From an uncultured Prevotellaceae bacterium (lineage in GTDB: Bacteria; Bacteroidota; Bacteroidia; Bacteroidales; Bacteroidaceae), in assembly GCA_900318775.1 (NCBI GenBank), contig ONLY01000016.1, positions 1 through 64,000 of the forward strand: a DNA stretch of 64,000 bases, written 5' to 3'. The position numbers were made by a program, and so were the translations under genes. Below are positions 8,905-18,078 of this stretch, one piece after another; within the stretch, counting starts at the first letter, position 1; the number at the start of each line of letters is the position of its first letter. Under the pieces are notes generated by a model. It did no database searches. It saw only the letters and a program-made list of their open reading frames with translations, and was not told where the DNA came from.

Positions 8905-9021
8905 ATGGCAAAACTGCCATACATGCGTCATGTAGTGCAGGAGACGTCTTATCGGGATGCCTCCCTGTGTGGTATTTGTATGCCAATAGCACAGAAAGAA
9001 ATCTTCATAAAATATCATTAA
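8905..9021 (+). CDS. Possible 38-codon small ORF after the riboswitch
   Basis: An ATG at 8905 opens 38 codons ending TAA at 9019-9021 (starts MAKLPYMRH; contains CGIC). The leader ACACATTATTAATATATA closely resembles the leader of the biotin carboxylase gene at 11017 (ACACATTATATAATATAT), which argues for a real translation start. It lies between the B12 riboswitch and a terminator-like hairpin, so it could be a riboswitch-controlled small protein or a leader peptide. I recognise no family. The first 16 bases are also an inverted repeat (ATGGCA, AAAC, TGCCAT), which could occlude the start. Confidence 0.35.
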   Translation: MAKLPYMRHVVQETSYRDASLCGICMPIAQKEIFIKYH

Positions 9022-9036
9022 AGTGTTGTAAATGCC

Positions 9037-9085
9037 GAGTGCCCCAGCAGTGATGCCCGGGCACTCTATTTGATTATTCTAATTT
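9037..9085 (+). terminator. Terminator-like hairpin before the DASS gene
   Basis: GAGTGCCC (9037-9044) and GGGCACTC (9059-9066) form an 8-bp stem followed by TATTTGATTATTCTAATTT. It could end the riboswitch transcript or act as a conditional terminator 28 nt before the transporter start. Confidence 0.55.
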
Positions 9086-9093
9086 AACCGCAT

Positions 9094-10599
9094 ATGTCAC
9101 TGTTTAACAACAAACTGTTCAACCTTCACTTGCTCAGCAAGCTGGAAGGATTAAGAGACTCAAAGGTCGGCAATAAGTTGTCGAGCAAGTTCAACAACAA
9201 GCAATTCATTGCATCCGTCCTATCTGTCATTGCGACAGTAGTGGTGGCATGCTTGCCGGCAGACTGCTTCGGCATTGAAGGGCTAACCGTCGTGCAGCAG
9301 CGCATCATCGCCATCTTCGTGTTTGCCACTTTAATGTGGCTGACTGAGGCTATTCCCGCATGGGCCACATCGGTGTGTCTCATCTGTATGCTGCTGTTTG
9401 CCACTTCAGACAGCGCCTTGAGCTTCTATTCATCGGGACTGGAGAAATCCGAATTGCTCAGCTACAAAGTGCTGATGGCCACGTTTGCCGACCCTATCAT
9501 CATCCTGTTCCTGGGCGGTTTTGTGCTGGCGATGGCGACTACAAAGAGCGGACTGGATGTCGTGATGGCGCGCTATTTGCTCAAGCCTTTCGGCAAGAAG
9601 AGCGAGGTGGTACTTTTGGGCTTCATCCTCATCACTGGCCTATTCTCCATGTTCATCAGCAACACCGCCACCGCTGCCATGATGCTTACATTCCTGGCTC
9701 CTGTGTTCAAGGCACTTCCTGCCGACGGAAAAGGACGTGTAGCGCTAACACTTGCCATTCCTCTTGGTGCCAACATCGGTGGAATCGGCACACCTATCGG
9801 CACACCGCCTAACATGATTGCGCTGAAGTACCTGAATGATCCAGAGGGCATGAACCTCAACATCGGCTTTGGCGAATGGATGATGTACATGGTGCCCATG
9901 ACGATTATCTTACTAATTATTGGCTGGTGGCTGCTTCTGCGTTTCTTCCCATTCAAGCAGAAGACTATCGAGTTGAACATCGAAGGCAACATTCAGCACA
10001 ACTGGCGCACTACTGTGGTCATCGTCACGTTCATTGTCACGATACTATTCTGGTTGCTCGATAAGGTGACAGGAGTAAACGCCAATACCGTAGCCATGAT
10101 TCCTATTGCCGTGTTTGCCGCCACGGGAGTCATCACAGCCAAAGACCTCCAGGGAGTCAACTGGAGTGTGCTGTGGATGGTTGCAGGAGGATTCGCATTA
10201 GGCGTGGCGCTCAACGAGTCTGGCTTGGCAGAGAATGCCATTGAAAGCATTCCGTTTAACCAATGGTCACCACTCGTCATTCTGATTATTGCGATGCTGG
10301 TATGCTACGCCATGTCAAACTTCATCAGCAACACGGCCACAACCGCCCTTCTGGTTCCTGTGCTTGCCGTGGTCTGCAAAGGCATGGGCAACAGGCTCGA
10401 AAGCATAGGCGGTGTGACCACGATGCTCATCGCCATTGCCATCACAGCATCTGTATCCATGTGTCTGCCCATCAGTACTCCTCCTAATGCCATTGCCCAC
10501 TCAACGGGTCTGGTAAAGCAGAACGAGATGCTGAAAGTGGGTATCGTCATTGGCATTATCGGCATGGTGCTGGGATACTTCACTCTTCGCCTGATGTAA
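9094..10599 (+). CDS. DASS-family sodium:dicarboxylate (anion) symporter
   Basis: This 501-aa integral membrane protein moves dicarboxylates such as succinate, or related anions, across the inner membrane. Both SNT motifs of the SLC13/DASS inverted repeat are present: ISNTATAAMML with GIGTPIGTPPN in the first half, and FISNTATTALL with LPISTPPNAIAHSTG in the second. About 11-12 hydrophobic segments can be counted. An N-terminal polar stretch of about 45 residues (KLEGLRDSKVGNK) precedes the first membrane segment. It lies downstream of a cobalamin riboswitch and upstream of biotin-dependent carboxylase genes, which suggests a role in succinate-propionate metabolism. Confidence 0.9.
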   Translation: MSLFNNKLFNLHLLSKLEGLRDSKVGNKLSSKFNNKQFIASVLSVIATVVVACLPADCFGIEGLTVVQQRIIAIFVFATLMWLTEAIPAWATSVCLICMLLFATSDSALSFYSSGLEKSELLSYKVLMATFADPIIILFLGGFVLAMATTKSGLDVVMARYLLKPFGKKSEVVLLGFILITGLFSMFISNTATAAMMLTFLAPVFKALPADGKGRVALTLAIPLGANIGGIGTPIGTPPNMIALKYLNDPEGMNLNIGFGEWMMYMVPMTIILLIIGWWLLLRFFPFKQKTIELNIEGNIQHNWRTTVVIVTFIVTILFWLLDKVTGVNANTVAMIPIAVFAATGVITAKDLQGVNWSVLWMVAGGFALGVALNESGLAENAIESIPFNQWSPLVILIIAMLVCYAMSNFISNTATTALLVPVLAVVCKGMGNRLESIGGVTTMLIAIAITASVSMCLPISTPPNAIAHSTGLVKQNEMLKVGIVIGIIGMVLGYFTLRLM

Positions 10600-10617
10600 T
10601 ATAAACAAAGAAACAGT

Positions 10618-10992
10618 ATGGACATTTATCATTCAACATATACACAATACATTGACTTGATGACACAGCTGAAGGGCGATGTGGCGACACTCGCAAAGCA
10701 CTCTGGTTCAGAGACTCAGGAAGCTAATGGCGCGAACACTGTACTCTCCCAAATCGACGACACGATAGACACGGCATCGAGAGAGACGTTCTTGCCCACA
10801 GGCGAACTGCTGAATATCACCAAGGGACTCATCAGCTATAAAAGTCGCATACGCGAGAAGAGCCCGATGACGGAGGCCACATTCAGACAATGCTTTCGCA
10901 CACTTAACAAGGCCGCCATTTCTCTTCGCCAGATTACAGATGACTGTGCCCTCTCCGAAGCGAACGAACTGTCAATACAAGAGATGTATTAA
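10618..10992 (+). CDS. Hypothetical helical protein
   Basis: I do not recognise this 124-aa protein. It is soluble, probably all-helical, and lacks a signal peptide and cysteine clusters apart from two isolated Cys. It starts 19 bp after the transporter gene and ends 25 bp before the biotin carboxylase gene, so it is almost certainly in the same transcript. A regulatory or accessory role to the carboxylase is possible but not shown. Confidence 0.7.
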   Translation: MDIYHSTYTQYIDLMTQLKGDVATLAKHSGSETQEANGANTVLSQIDDTIDTASRETFLPTGELLNITKGLISYKSRIREKSPMTEATFRQCFRTLNKAAISLRQITDDCALSEANELSIQEMY

Positions 10993-11016
10993 AGAACTAC
11001 ACATTATATAATATAT

Positions 11017-12531
11017 ATGATTAGAAAGATATTAGTTGCAAATCGTGGAGAGATAGCAATCCGTGTGATGCGCAGCTGCTACGAGATGGGCATCCGCTCG
11101 GTGGCTGTGTACAGTACAGCCGACCGCCTCTCTCGCCACGTGCTCTTTGCCAACGAGGCTGAGTGCATAGGCGGGGCTGCCAGCAGCGACAGCTATCTGA
11201 ACATTGAACACATCTTGGAAGCAGCACGGAAACATAAAGTGGATGCGATTCATCCCGGCTATGGATTCCTCTCTGAGAATGCAGAGTTTGCCCGCAGATG
11301 TGAGCAGGAGGGTTTTATCTTTATTGGCCCCCGTCCTGAGACGATGGAGGAAATGGGCGACAAGATTAGCGCCCGTCGCAAGATGATAGAGGCAGGCGTG
11401 CCTGTCGTTCCCGGCACAGAAGAGCCGCTGAAATCTGCCGAAGAGGCTGTGAAGGTGGCAAAGAAAATTGGATTTCCGGTCATGCTGAAAGCCTCGATGG
11501 GCGGCGGCGGAAAGGGCATGCGCCTCATTGAGCGGGAAGAAGACGTCATAGAGATGTACAATGCCGCACGCAGCGAAGCCATGTCGGGCTTTGGCGATGA
11601 CACGGTATATATTGAGAAGTTTGTAGAAGAGCCTCATCATATCGAGTTCCAGATTCTGGGCGACAAACATGGCAACGTGGTACATCTCTTTGACCGCGAA
11701 TGTTCTGTGCAGCGCCGTCACCAGAAGATTGTGGAAGAGAGTCCATCTCCCTTCATCGACTACAACTTGCGCATGGAGATGGGAGCCAAGGCCGTTGCCG
11801 CCGCACGCGCCGTGGGCTACGAGGGCGCTGGCACCATCGAGTTCCTGGTGGACAAGTATCACAAGTTCTATTTCCTGGAAATGAACACGCGCTTGCAGGT
11901 AGAGCACCCCATCACAGAAGAAGTGGTGGGCATCGACCTTGTGAAAGAGCAGATTCTCATTGCAGACGGGCAGCCTTTGAACTACCGCCAAGAGGATATT
12001 CGCCAACGCGGACACGCCATTGAGTGCCGTATCTGCGCAGAAGACACAGAACACAACTTCATGCCTTCTCCGGGCGTGATTCAGCAACTGACGGAGCCTC
12101 ACGGCATCGGCACACGCATTGACTCGTATGTGTATGAAGGCTATGAGATTCCCGTGCACTACGACCCGATGATAGGCAAGCTCATCGTGTGGGCTACCAA
12201 CCGCGAATATGCCATCGAGCGTATGCGCCGCGTGCTCTACGAGTACAAGATTACAGGCCTGACTACCAACATCCGCTACCTGCGCCGCATCATCGACGTG
12301 CCTGCATTCAAGCAGGGCAACTACAACACCTATTTCATTGAGCGCAACCAGGAGCGTCTGCGTCCACGTCCCGGCTTCAAGAACGACTCCGAGCCTATGG
12401 CGGTCATTGCGGCATACATCGACTATCTGATGAATCTCGAAGAGAACAAACCATCCATGCCTACTGCGGAGAACACTGCCATCAGCCGCTGGAGGGCCTT
12501 CGGACTGCAGAAAGGAGTGCTGCGCGTGTAA
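11017..12531 (+). CDS. accC: Biotin carboxylase subunit of acyl-CoA carboxylase
   Basis: It carboxylates biotin on the carrier protein using ATP and bicarbonate. The N-terminus ILVANRGEIAIRVMR, the Gly-rich ATP-grasp loop GGGGKGMR (about 162-169), ECSVQRRHQKI, and EMNTRLQVEHPITE are all present. At 504 aa it is longer than housekeeping AccC (about 450 aa) and has a C-terminal extension as in propionyl-CoA carboxylase alpha subunits, but it lacks a fused biotinyl domain, which is encoded separately at 12740. The leader ACACATTATATAATATAT is AT-rich. Context favours propionyl/methylmalonyl-CoA rather than fatty acid synthesis; accC is used as the family symbol. Confidence 0.9.
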   Translation: MIRKILVANRGEIAIRVMRSCYEMGIRSVAVYSTADRLSRHVLFANEAECIGGAASSDSYLNIEHILEAARKHKVDAIHPGYGFLSENAEFARRCEQEGFIFIGPRPETMEEMGDKISARRKMIEAGVPVVPGTEEPLKSAEEAVKVAKKIGFPVMLKASMGGGGKGMRLIEREEDVIEMYNAARSEAMSGFGDDTVYIEKFVEEPHHIEFQILGDKHGNVVHLFDRECSVQRRHQKIVEESPSPFIDYNLRMEMGAKAVAAARAVGYEGAGTIEFLVDKYHKFYFLEMNTRLQVEHPITEEVVGIDLVKEQILIADGQPLNYRQEDIRQRGHAIECRICAEDTEHNFMPSPGVIQQLTEPHGIGTRIDSYVYEGYEIPVHYDPMIGKLIVWATNREYAIERMRRVLYEYKITGLTTNIRYLRRIIDVPAFKQGNYNTYFIERNQERLRPRPGFKNDSEPMAVIAAYIDYLMNLEENKPSMPTAENTAISRWRAFGLQKGVLRV

Positions 12532-12565
12532 CAGCACCGAGGCGGCGCTTGCCTCATGCCCTGTG

Positions 12566-12676
12566 CAGCAAATGTAACACACCCTGTGTAACATTTGCAA
12601 CATACCGTGTGTTACATTTGTAACACGCCCTATGTAACACTTGTAACACAAAACGAATCAACTTGTGTTACAAAAC
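12566..12676. repeat. Cluster of seven TGTAACA/TGTTACA motifs
   Basis: Seven copies of the 7-mer occur at 12573, 12587, 12610, 12619, 12633, 12642 and 12666, alternating in orientation. They form inverted repeats such as GCAAATGTAACACA / TGTGTAACATTTGC and a perfect TTGTAACACA / TGTGTTACAA pair. The cluster occupies the 208-bp gap between accC and the biotin carrier gene. A second cluster of the same motif lies at 33616-33735. Confidence 0.8.
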
Positions 12677-12739
12677 GCAGAGCGTATGGACAAGAAGGCG
12701 CTGCTTTCAGCACTAATGTGAATATAACAAACAGCAAAT

Positions 12740-13264
12740 ATGGAAATACAAGTAGGAAATAAGACCTTGGAAGTCACCATGCTGAGCAAGGAGGGCAACC
12801 AAGTGAAAATAGACATTGACGGGAAGGTGTATGACGTGGATGTGGCGATGCTGCAAAACGGCACCTGCTCCCTCATCTACGACGGCAACTCCTATAATGC
12901 CGAACTCATCCGCGAAAGTGGCGAGAAGCACTATCGCGTGAACCTCAACTACTCTACCTACCAAATCGACATGCTTGACTCGCAGGCGAAGTACATGAAG
13001 ATGCGCCGTGGAGGCTCTTCCGACTCTGTTCAGGCAGACGTCATCACGGCACCAATGCCTTGCAAGATTGTCAACATCTATGTGAAACCTGGCGACAAAC
13101 TGAAGGCCGGCGACACGGTGCTGACGATGGAAGCCATGAAGATGCAGTCAAACTACAAGGTGAATGCCGACTGCGCCGTCAAGGATGTGTTAGTGAATGT
13201 GGGCGACAGCGTCCGTGTGGAACAGCCGCTCATCAAGTTGGACATTAAAAAAGAAGAAAAATGA
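12740..13264 (+). CDS. Biotin carboxyl carrier subunit
   Basis: The C-terminal half (about residues 100-170) is a biotinyl/lipoyl domain with EAMKMQ; K134 is the biotin attachment site. The N-terminal 95 residues form a separate beta-rich region that may mediate assembly, as in propionyl-CoA carboxylase BT domains. The gene overlaps the carboxyltransferase start by 4 nt (ATGA), so translation is coupled. With accC upstream it completes a three-subunit carboxylase. Length is 174 aa. Confidence 0.9.
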   Translation: MEIQVGNKTLEVTMLSKEGNQVKIDIDGKVYDVDVAMLQNGTCSLIYDGNSYNAELIRESGEKHYRVNLNYSTYQIDMLDSQAKYMKMRRGGSSDSVQADVITAPMPCKIVNIYVKPGDKLKAGDTVLTMEAMKMQSNYKVNADCAVKDVLVNVGDSVRVEQPLIKLDIKKEEK

Positions 13265-14700
13265 CAAAGCTTACAGCAAGAGAAAGAATAGAGACGCTGC
13301 TGGACCGCGGCACCTTCGTCGAACTGGATAAACACGTCGTACATCGCTGCAACGACTTCGGCATGGAGAACAAGCGCATTGAAGGCGACGGCGTCATATC
13401 AGGCTATGGCAAGATAGACGGGCGTATCGTCTTCGTCTATGCTTTTGACTTCGCTGTGCTGGGCGGCTCTCTGTCTGCCGCAAATGCGCAGAAAATCGCA
13501 AAGGTACAAGACCTCGCCCTCAAGAATGGTGCCCCCATCATCGGACTCAATGACTCAGGCGGTGCACGCATCCAGGAAGGTGTGGAATCACTCACTGGCT
13601 TCGCACACATCTTCAAGAGAAACGTGATGTCAAGCGGTGTCATCCCTCAGATTAGTGCCATCCTCGGTCCTTGTGCCGGTGGTTCGTGCTACAGCCCTGC
13701 ACTCACCGACTTCATCCTCATGGTGAAAGAGCAGAGCCAGATGTTCGTGACAGGCCCGAATGTGGTCAAGGCAGTAACCAACGAGGATGTGGACAAGGAA
13801 ACGCTGGGGGGCGCCATGACGCACAACAGCGTGAGTGGTGTCAGCCACTTCATCTGCAACAGCGATGAGGAGACCTTGATGACCATCCGTGAGCTCATTG
13901 GCTTCATCCCTTCCAACAACATGGAGGACGCGCCTATCCACCCCATCACAGACGAGGTGACACGCATCTGCCACGAGCTTGACACGGTGGTGCCAACCGA
14001 CCCGAACATTCCCTACGACATCCGCAACATCATCGAACCAGTATGCGACCAGCAGTATTTCTTTGAGATACAGCCAGAATTCGCAAAGAACATCGTTATC
14101 GGTTTCGGACGCATGGCAGGCCGGACAGTCGGTTTCGTGGCCAACCAGCCCAACTTCCTGGCCGGAGCACTTGACATTGACGCGTCGGACAAAGCCGCAC
14201 GCTTCATCCGCTTCTGCGACTGCTTCAACATCCCCCTGATTGCAGTTGAAGATGTTCCGGGCTTCCTGCCCGGCGTGCAGCAAGAGCACAACGGCATCAT
14301 CCGTCATGGCGCAAAAATCGTCTATGCCTTTGCCGAGGCTACCGTTCCAAAGATTACCCTCATCACCCGCAAAGCTTATGGCGGAGCATATATCGTGATG
14401 AATTCGAAGTGCATCGGAGCAGACATAAACCTCGCCTACCCAACGGCTGAGATTGCCGTGATGGGCGCAGAAGGCGCATGCAACATCCTCTACCGCAAGG
14501 CTACACCCGAGGAGCGTGCAGAGAAAATCGAAGAATACCGCACGAAGTTCGCCAATCCTATGCCAGCCGCACAGCTTGGCTACATTGACGAAATCATCTC
14601 GCCTTGCGACACCCGCATCCGCCTGATCCAAGCGCTGGAGATGTCACGCAACAAGAACCAAAGCAACCCTCCCAAGAAGCACGGAAACATGCCACTCTAA
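13261..14700 (+). CDS. Acyl-CoA carboxyltransferase subunit (propionyl/methylmalonyl-CoA type)
   Basis: This crotonase-fold carboxyltransferase moves CO2 between biotin and an acyl-CoA. GGSLSAANAQKIAK, NDSGGARIQEGV, GPCAGGSCYSPALTDF and VEDVPGFLPGVQQEHNGIIRHGAK are family motifs. The C-terminus KKHGNMPL is typical of PccB and methylmalonyl-CoA decarboxylase alpha. At 479 aa it lacks about 30 N-terminal residues compared with most family members (about 510 aa), because the ATG overlaps the previous stop; the protein begins right at TARERIETLLD. No upstream in-frame start extends it. With accC present, a soluble carboxylase acting on propionyl-CoA or methylmalonyl-CoA is the best reading. Confidence 0.9.
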   Translation: MTKLTARERIETLLDRGTFVELDKHVVHRCNDFGMENKRIEGDGVISGYGKIDGRIVFVYAFDFAVLGGSLSAANAQKIAKVQDLALKNGAPIIGLNDSGGARIQEGVESLTGFAHIFKRNVMSSGVIPQISAILGPCAGGSCYSPALTDFILMVKEQSQMFVTGPNVVKAVTNEDVDKETLGGAMTHNSVSGVSHFICNSDEETLMTIRELIGFIPSNNMEDAPIHPITDEVTRICHELDTVVPTDPNIPYDIRNIIEPVCDQQYFFEIQPEFAKNIVIGFGRMAGRTVGFVANQPNFLAGALDIDASDKAARFIRFCDCFNIPLIAVEDVPGFLPGVQQEHNGIIRHGAKIVYAFAEATVPKITLITRKAYGGAYIVMNSKCIGADINLAYPTAEIAVMGAEGACNILYRKATPEERAEKIEEYRTKFANPMPAAQLGYIDEIISPCDTRIRLIQALEMSRNKNQSNPPKKHGNMPL

Positions 14701-14734
14701 ATCAGACGCACAGTTTCGTTGCTTTTACAATTCA

Positions 14735-14780
14735 CCCACGCTTACAGGCCATTTATCCTGCAAGCGTGGGCTTCTTTTAT
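14735..14780 (+). terminator. Terminator of the carboxylase operon
   Basis: CCCACGCTTACAG and CTGCAAGCGTGGG pair with one mismatch (loop about 10 nt), followed by CTTCTTTTAT. Confidence 0.85.
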
Positions 14781-14850
14781 AGCCTAACAGCCAAAAAGTG
14801 AGCATCATGGCTTGTTCTATGAATTTTTCTCACTAACTTTGCACAAAAAG

Positions 14851-16068
14851 ATGATGTACGACGTAAATAAAGTGCGCGAAGATTTCCCCATTCTTGCACG
14901 GGAAGTGTATGGACGGCCATTGATCTATCTGGACAATGGAGCCACTACACAGAAGCCCCGCCAAGTGGTGGAAGCCATGATGGATGAGTATTACAACGTG
15001 AATGCCAATGTCCATCGTGGTGTTCATTTTTTGTCGCAACAAGCCACAGACCTGCACGAAGCCAGCAGAGAAACCGTGCGCAAGTTCATTAACGCCAAAA
15101 GCACGAACGAGATTGTCTTCACAAGAGGCACCACAGAGAGCATTAACTTGCTGGCGTTCTCGCTGGGAGAGGCCATGGTGAAGGAAGGAGATGAAATTGT
15201 GGTGAGCGCCATGGAGCATCACTCCAACATCGTCCCATGGCAGATGCTGTGCGAGAGGAAAGGCGCAACGCTGCGTGTAATTCCGATGACAGACGAAGGC
15301 GAGTTGGAACTGGGGAGGCTGGAGGAATTGCTCAACCCGCACACAAGAATCGTATGCTGCACCCATGTCAGCAACGTGCTCGGCACCATCAATCCCGTGA
15401 AGCGAATCGTTGAAATCGTTCACGCTCACGGCATACCCGTACTGATAGATGGCGCTCAGTCAGTGCCGCACATGCCGGTGGATGTGCAAGACATCGACTG
15501 CGACTTCTTTGCTTTTTCCGGGCACAAGGTCTATGGGCCTACAGGAGTAGGCGTTCTGTATGGAAAAGAAGAGTGGTTGGAGAAACTGCCTCCTTATCAA
15601 GGCGGAGGAGAAATGATCAAGAACGTCTCGTGGGAACGAACAACATACAATGTACTCCCATACAAGTTTGAGGCTGGCACTCCTGACTATGTGGCAACAC
15701 ACGCCTTAGCAAAGGCTATAGAATATGTGACAGCGCTGGGCATGGACAATATTTACGCCCATGAGCAGGAACTCACACAGTATGCCATAGAGCGCATGCA
15801 GCAGATTGAAGGAATGCGCATCATGGGAGAAGCGACCCATCGCGATGCCGTCATCAGCTTTTTGGTAGGCGACATTCACCATCTGGACATGGGGACCCTG
15901 CTCGACAGACTCGGCATCGCCGTGAGGACAGGCCATCATTGCGCAGAACCACTAATGACACGACTGGGCATCAGCGGAACCGTGCGCGCCTCTTTCGGAC
16001 TCTACAACACCAAGGAAGAAGTCAATACCCTCGTGGAGGGCATTGAACGGGTCAGCAGAATGTTTTGA
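14851..16068 (+). CDS. sufS: Cysteine desulfurase SufS
   Basis: It removes sulfur from cysteine for Fe-S cluster assembly. The PLP lysine is K226 in [10 protein letters not shown] and the catalytic Cys is C364 in RTGHHCAEP; both fit group II (SufS) enzymes. I start at ATG 14851 ([11 protein letters not shown]), not at the in-frame ATG 14812, because a -7 element TAACTTTG at 14834-14841 lies inside the longer version. The leader is then only a few nt. The length of 405 aa is normal. It is unusual that sufS is about 10.5 kb away from sufBCD, with hisS as its immediate neighbour. Confidence 0.92.
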   Translation: MMYDVNKVREDFPILAREVYGRPLIYLDNGATTQKPRQVVEAMMDEYYNVNANVHRGVHFLSQQATDLHEASRETVRKFINAKSTNEIVFTRGTTESINLLAFSLGEAMVKEGDEIVVSAMEHHSNIVPWQMLCERKGATLRVIPMTDEGELELGRLEELLNPHTRIVCCTHVSNVLGTINPVKRIVEIVHAHGIPVLIDGAQSVPHMPVDVQDIDCDFFAFSGHKVYGPTGVGVLYGKEEWLEKLPPYQGGGEMIKNVSWERTTYNVLPYKFEAGTPDYVATHALAKAIEYVTALGMDNIYAHEQELTQYAIERMQQIEGMRIMGEATHRDAVISFLVGDIHHLDMGTLLDRLGIAVRTGHHCAEPLMTRLGISGTVRASFGLYNTKEEVNTLVEGIERVSRMF

Positions 16069-16115
16069 CCTCATTAATCTTGACTTTATTAATACATCAT
16101 AATTACAATAAAAAG

Positions 16116-17471
16116 GTGGCACAAAAACCAAGTATCCCTAAGGGAACACGCGACTTCTCGCCCGTAGAGATGGCGAAGCGCAACTACATATTCAACACCA
16201 TCAAGGAAGTATATGCCTTGTATGGCTTCCAACAGATTGAAACGCCAGCCATGGAGAATCTCTCTACCCTGATGGGCAAGTATGGCGAAGAAGGCGACAA
16301 GCTCCTATTCAAGATTCTCAATTCAGGCGACTTCCTGCATGGCATGACTCCTGAAGAAGTGGCAAACACTAGCACCTTGAAATTAGCCGCAAAGTTCTGC
16401 GAGAAAGGATTGCGCTATGACCTCACAGTGCCATTCGCACGCTATGTAGTGCAACACAGAGAGGAACTGGCATTGCCCTTCAAGCGTTACCAGATTCAGC
16501 CCGTGTGGCGTGCAGACCGTCCACAAAAGGGACGATACAGAGAGTTTTATCAGTGCGACGCCGATGTGGTGGGCAGCGACTCGCTGCTGAACGAGGTGGA
16601 ACTGATGCAGATTGTCGATACCGTGTTCACGAAGTTCGGCGTACGCGTCTGCATCAAAGTGAACAACCGCAAAATCCTGACAGGCATTGCAGAGATGATT
16701 GGCCAAGCCGATAAGATTGTGGACATCACAGTGGCGATTGACAAGCTGGACAAGATTGGTCTGGATGCTGTGAACGCAGAACTGGCAGACAACGGCATTC
16801 CTGCAGAGGCAATAGAGAAACTGCAGCCAATTATTCAGCTGAGCGGCACCAATACAGAGAAGCTGGTCACCATGAAAGAGGTACTGAAGGATTCTGAGAT
16901 TGGACTGAAAGGCATTGAGGAAACAGCTTTCATCCTTTCCAAGCTTGAAGGCTTGAAGAATGAAGTTGAATTAGACTTGACGTTGGCACGTGGCTTGAAC
17001 TATTACACAGGAGCCATCTTCGAAGTAAAAGCTCTGGATGTACAAATCGGTTCTATCACAGGAGGCGGACGCTACGATAACCTCACAGGCATCTTCGGCA
17101 TGCCAGGATTGAGCGGTGTAGGCATCTCGTTTGGCGCAGACCGTATCTTCGACGTGCTGAATCAATTGGATTTATACCCCAAAGAGGCCGTGAACGGAAC
17201 TAAGATTCTATTTGTGAATTTTGGTGAAGCAGAAGCAAACTTCTGTCTGCCCGTTTTGGCTCAACTGCGCTCAGAGGGCATCAGCGCAGAGATTTACCCA
17301 GATACGGCCAAAATGAAGAAACAGATGAGCTATGCTAACGCCAAACAAATTCCATTTGTGGCACTTGTGGGTGAGAGCGAAATGGCTGAAGGGAAAATCA
17401 ACCTGAAAGACATGACTACAGGCGAGCAACAACTCGTTACGCCAAGCGAACTCATCAAAATCCTAAAGTAG
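16116..17471 (+). CDS. hisS: Histidyl-tRNA synthetase
   Basis: A class II aminoacyl-tRNA synthetase charging tRNA-His. The N-terminal [10 protein letters not shown], motif 2 [19 protein letters not shown], the histidine-specific [10 protein letters not shown], and GGGRYD are all visible, followed by an anticodon-binding domain. I use the GTG at 16116 (protein begins [14 protein letters not shown]), which follows AATAAAAAGG. An upstream in-frame ATG at 16065 would overlap sufS and add a non-conserved tail. Length is 451 aa. Confidence 0.93.
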   Translation: MAQKPSIPKGTRDFSPVEMAKRNYIFNTIKEVYALYGFQQIETPAMENLSTLMGKYGEEGDKLLFKILNSGDFLHGMTPEEVANTSTLKLAAKFCEKGLRYDLTVPFARYVVQHREELALPFKRYQIQPVWRADRPQKGRYREFYQCDADVVGSDSLLNEVELMQIVDTVFTKFGVRVCIKVNNRKILTGIAEMIGQADKIVDITVAIDKLDKIGLDAVNAELADNGIPAEAIEKLQPIIQLSGTNTEKLVTMKEVLKDSEIGLKGIEETAFILSKLEGLKNEVELDLTLARGLNYYTGAIFEVKALDVQIGSITGGGRYDNLTGIFGMPGLSGVGISFGADRIFDVLNQLDLYPKEAVNGTKILFVNFGEAEANFCLPVLAQLRSEGISAEIYPDTAKMKKQMSYANAKQIPFVALVGESEMAEGKINLKDMTTGEQQLVTPSELIKILK

Positions 17472-17492
17472 CAGGAACACCCCATTAACAAC

Positions 17493-17547
17493 AAGAAAAA
17501 GCCATGTTGGTTTATGCACCCCAAGCATACCAACATGGCTTTTTCTT
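17493..17547. terminator. Bidirectional terminator between hisS and the receiver gene
   Basis: AAGAAAAAGCCATGTTGGT and ACCAACATGGCTTTTTCTT lie in inverted orientation around a short loop. A-tract and T-tract flanks allow termination on both strands, serving the convergent hisS and response regulator genes. Confidence 0.9.
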
Positions 17548-17582
17548 ATTACAATTTTTATAAAACGGTAACCAACACCGTT

Positions 17583-18011
17583 TTAGCTGTTCAGCTGGCG
17601 CTTTGCAGCCTGCAGATTAATCTGTGTGGTAACACTACTCAACAGTTTTTCCATAATAATGGGCTTGTTGATAAAGTCGTTAGCACCCAATTGGAAACCC
17701 TTCGAGATATCCTGCTCTGAATTAAGGGCAGAAAGAATGATGATAGGAAGATCCTTTGTAGCCTCATCGGCACGAAGGCGCTTAATAACCTCAAAGCCAT
17801 CAATGCCTGGCATCATCAGGTCAAGCAACAACAAATCTGGCTTTTTCTGCGCAATAGCATCAAGAGCCGCCTGTCCACCATTGGCCGTACGAATTTCGAA
17901 GGTGTACTGTGACAACATTTTCTTAATAAGAAGGATGTTCAATGGAACATCATCTACAACGAGAACAGACAAGCTTTCTACGTTGATTCCTGGAGTGATG
18001 TGGTCGTTCAT
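17583..18011 (-). CDS. Single-domain response regulator (CheY-like)
   Basis: This 142-aa protein is a receiver domain alone. Acidic pocket D20-D21, phosphoacceptor D64 in LLLDLMMPGIDG, S94 and K116 (INKP) are all present, so it should be phosphorylatable. It has no DNA-binding or enzymatic output domain. No histidine kinase gene is nearby. It follows the TackOD1 protein gene by 67 bp on the same strand, so the two are probably co-transcribed and may work together. Confidence 0.88.
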   Translation of the reverse strand: MNDHITPGINVESLSVLVVDDVPLNILLIKKMLSQYTFEIRTANGGQAALDAIAQKKPDLLLLDLMMPGIDGFEVIKRLRADEATKDLPIIILSALNSEQDISKGFQLGANDFINKPIIMEKLLSSVTTQINLQAAKRQLNS

Positions 18012-18078
18012 TTTTTATGTATTTTATTTAATTTCTTAGTTAAAGCAGCAAGATTGCGGAGAACCATGCCACATTTTA

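Noticed and set aside
11032-12651. 539-codon open frame on the minus strand
   Set aside because: It lies opposite accC, has no family motif, and its first part is made by the TGTTACA repeats; it is a codon-bias shadow.
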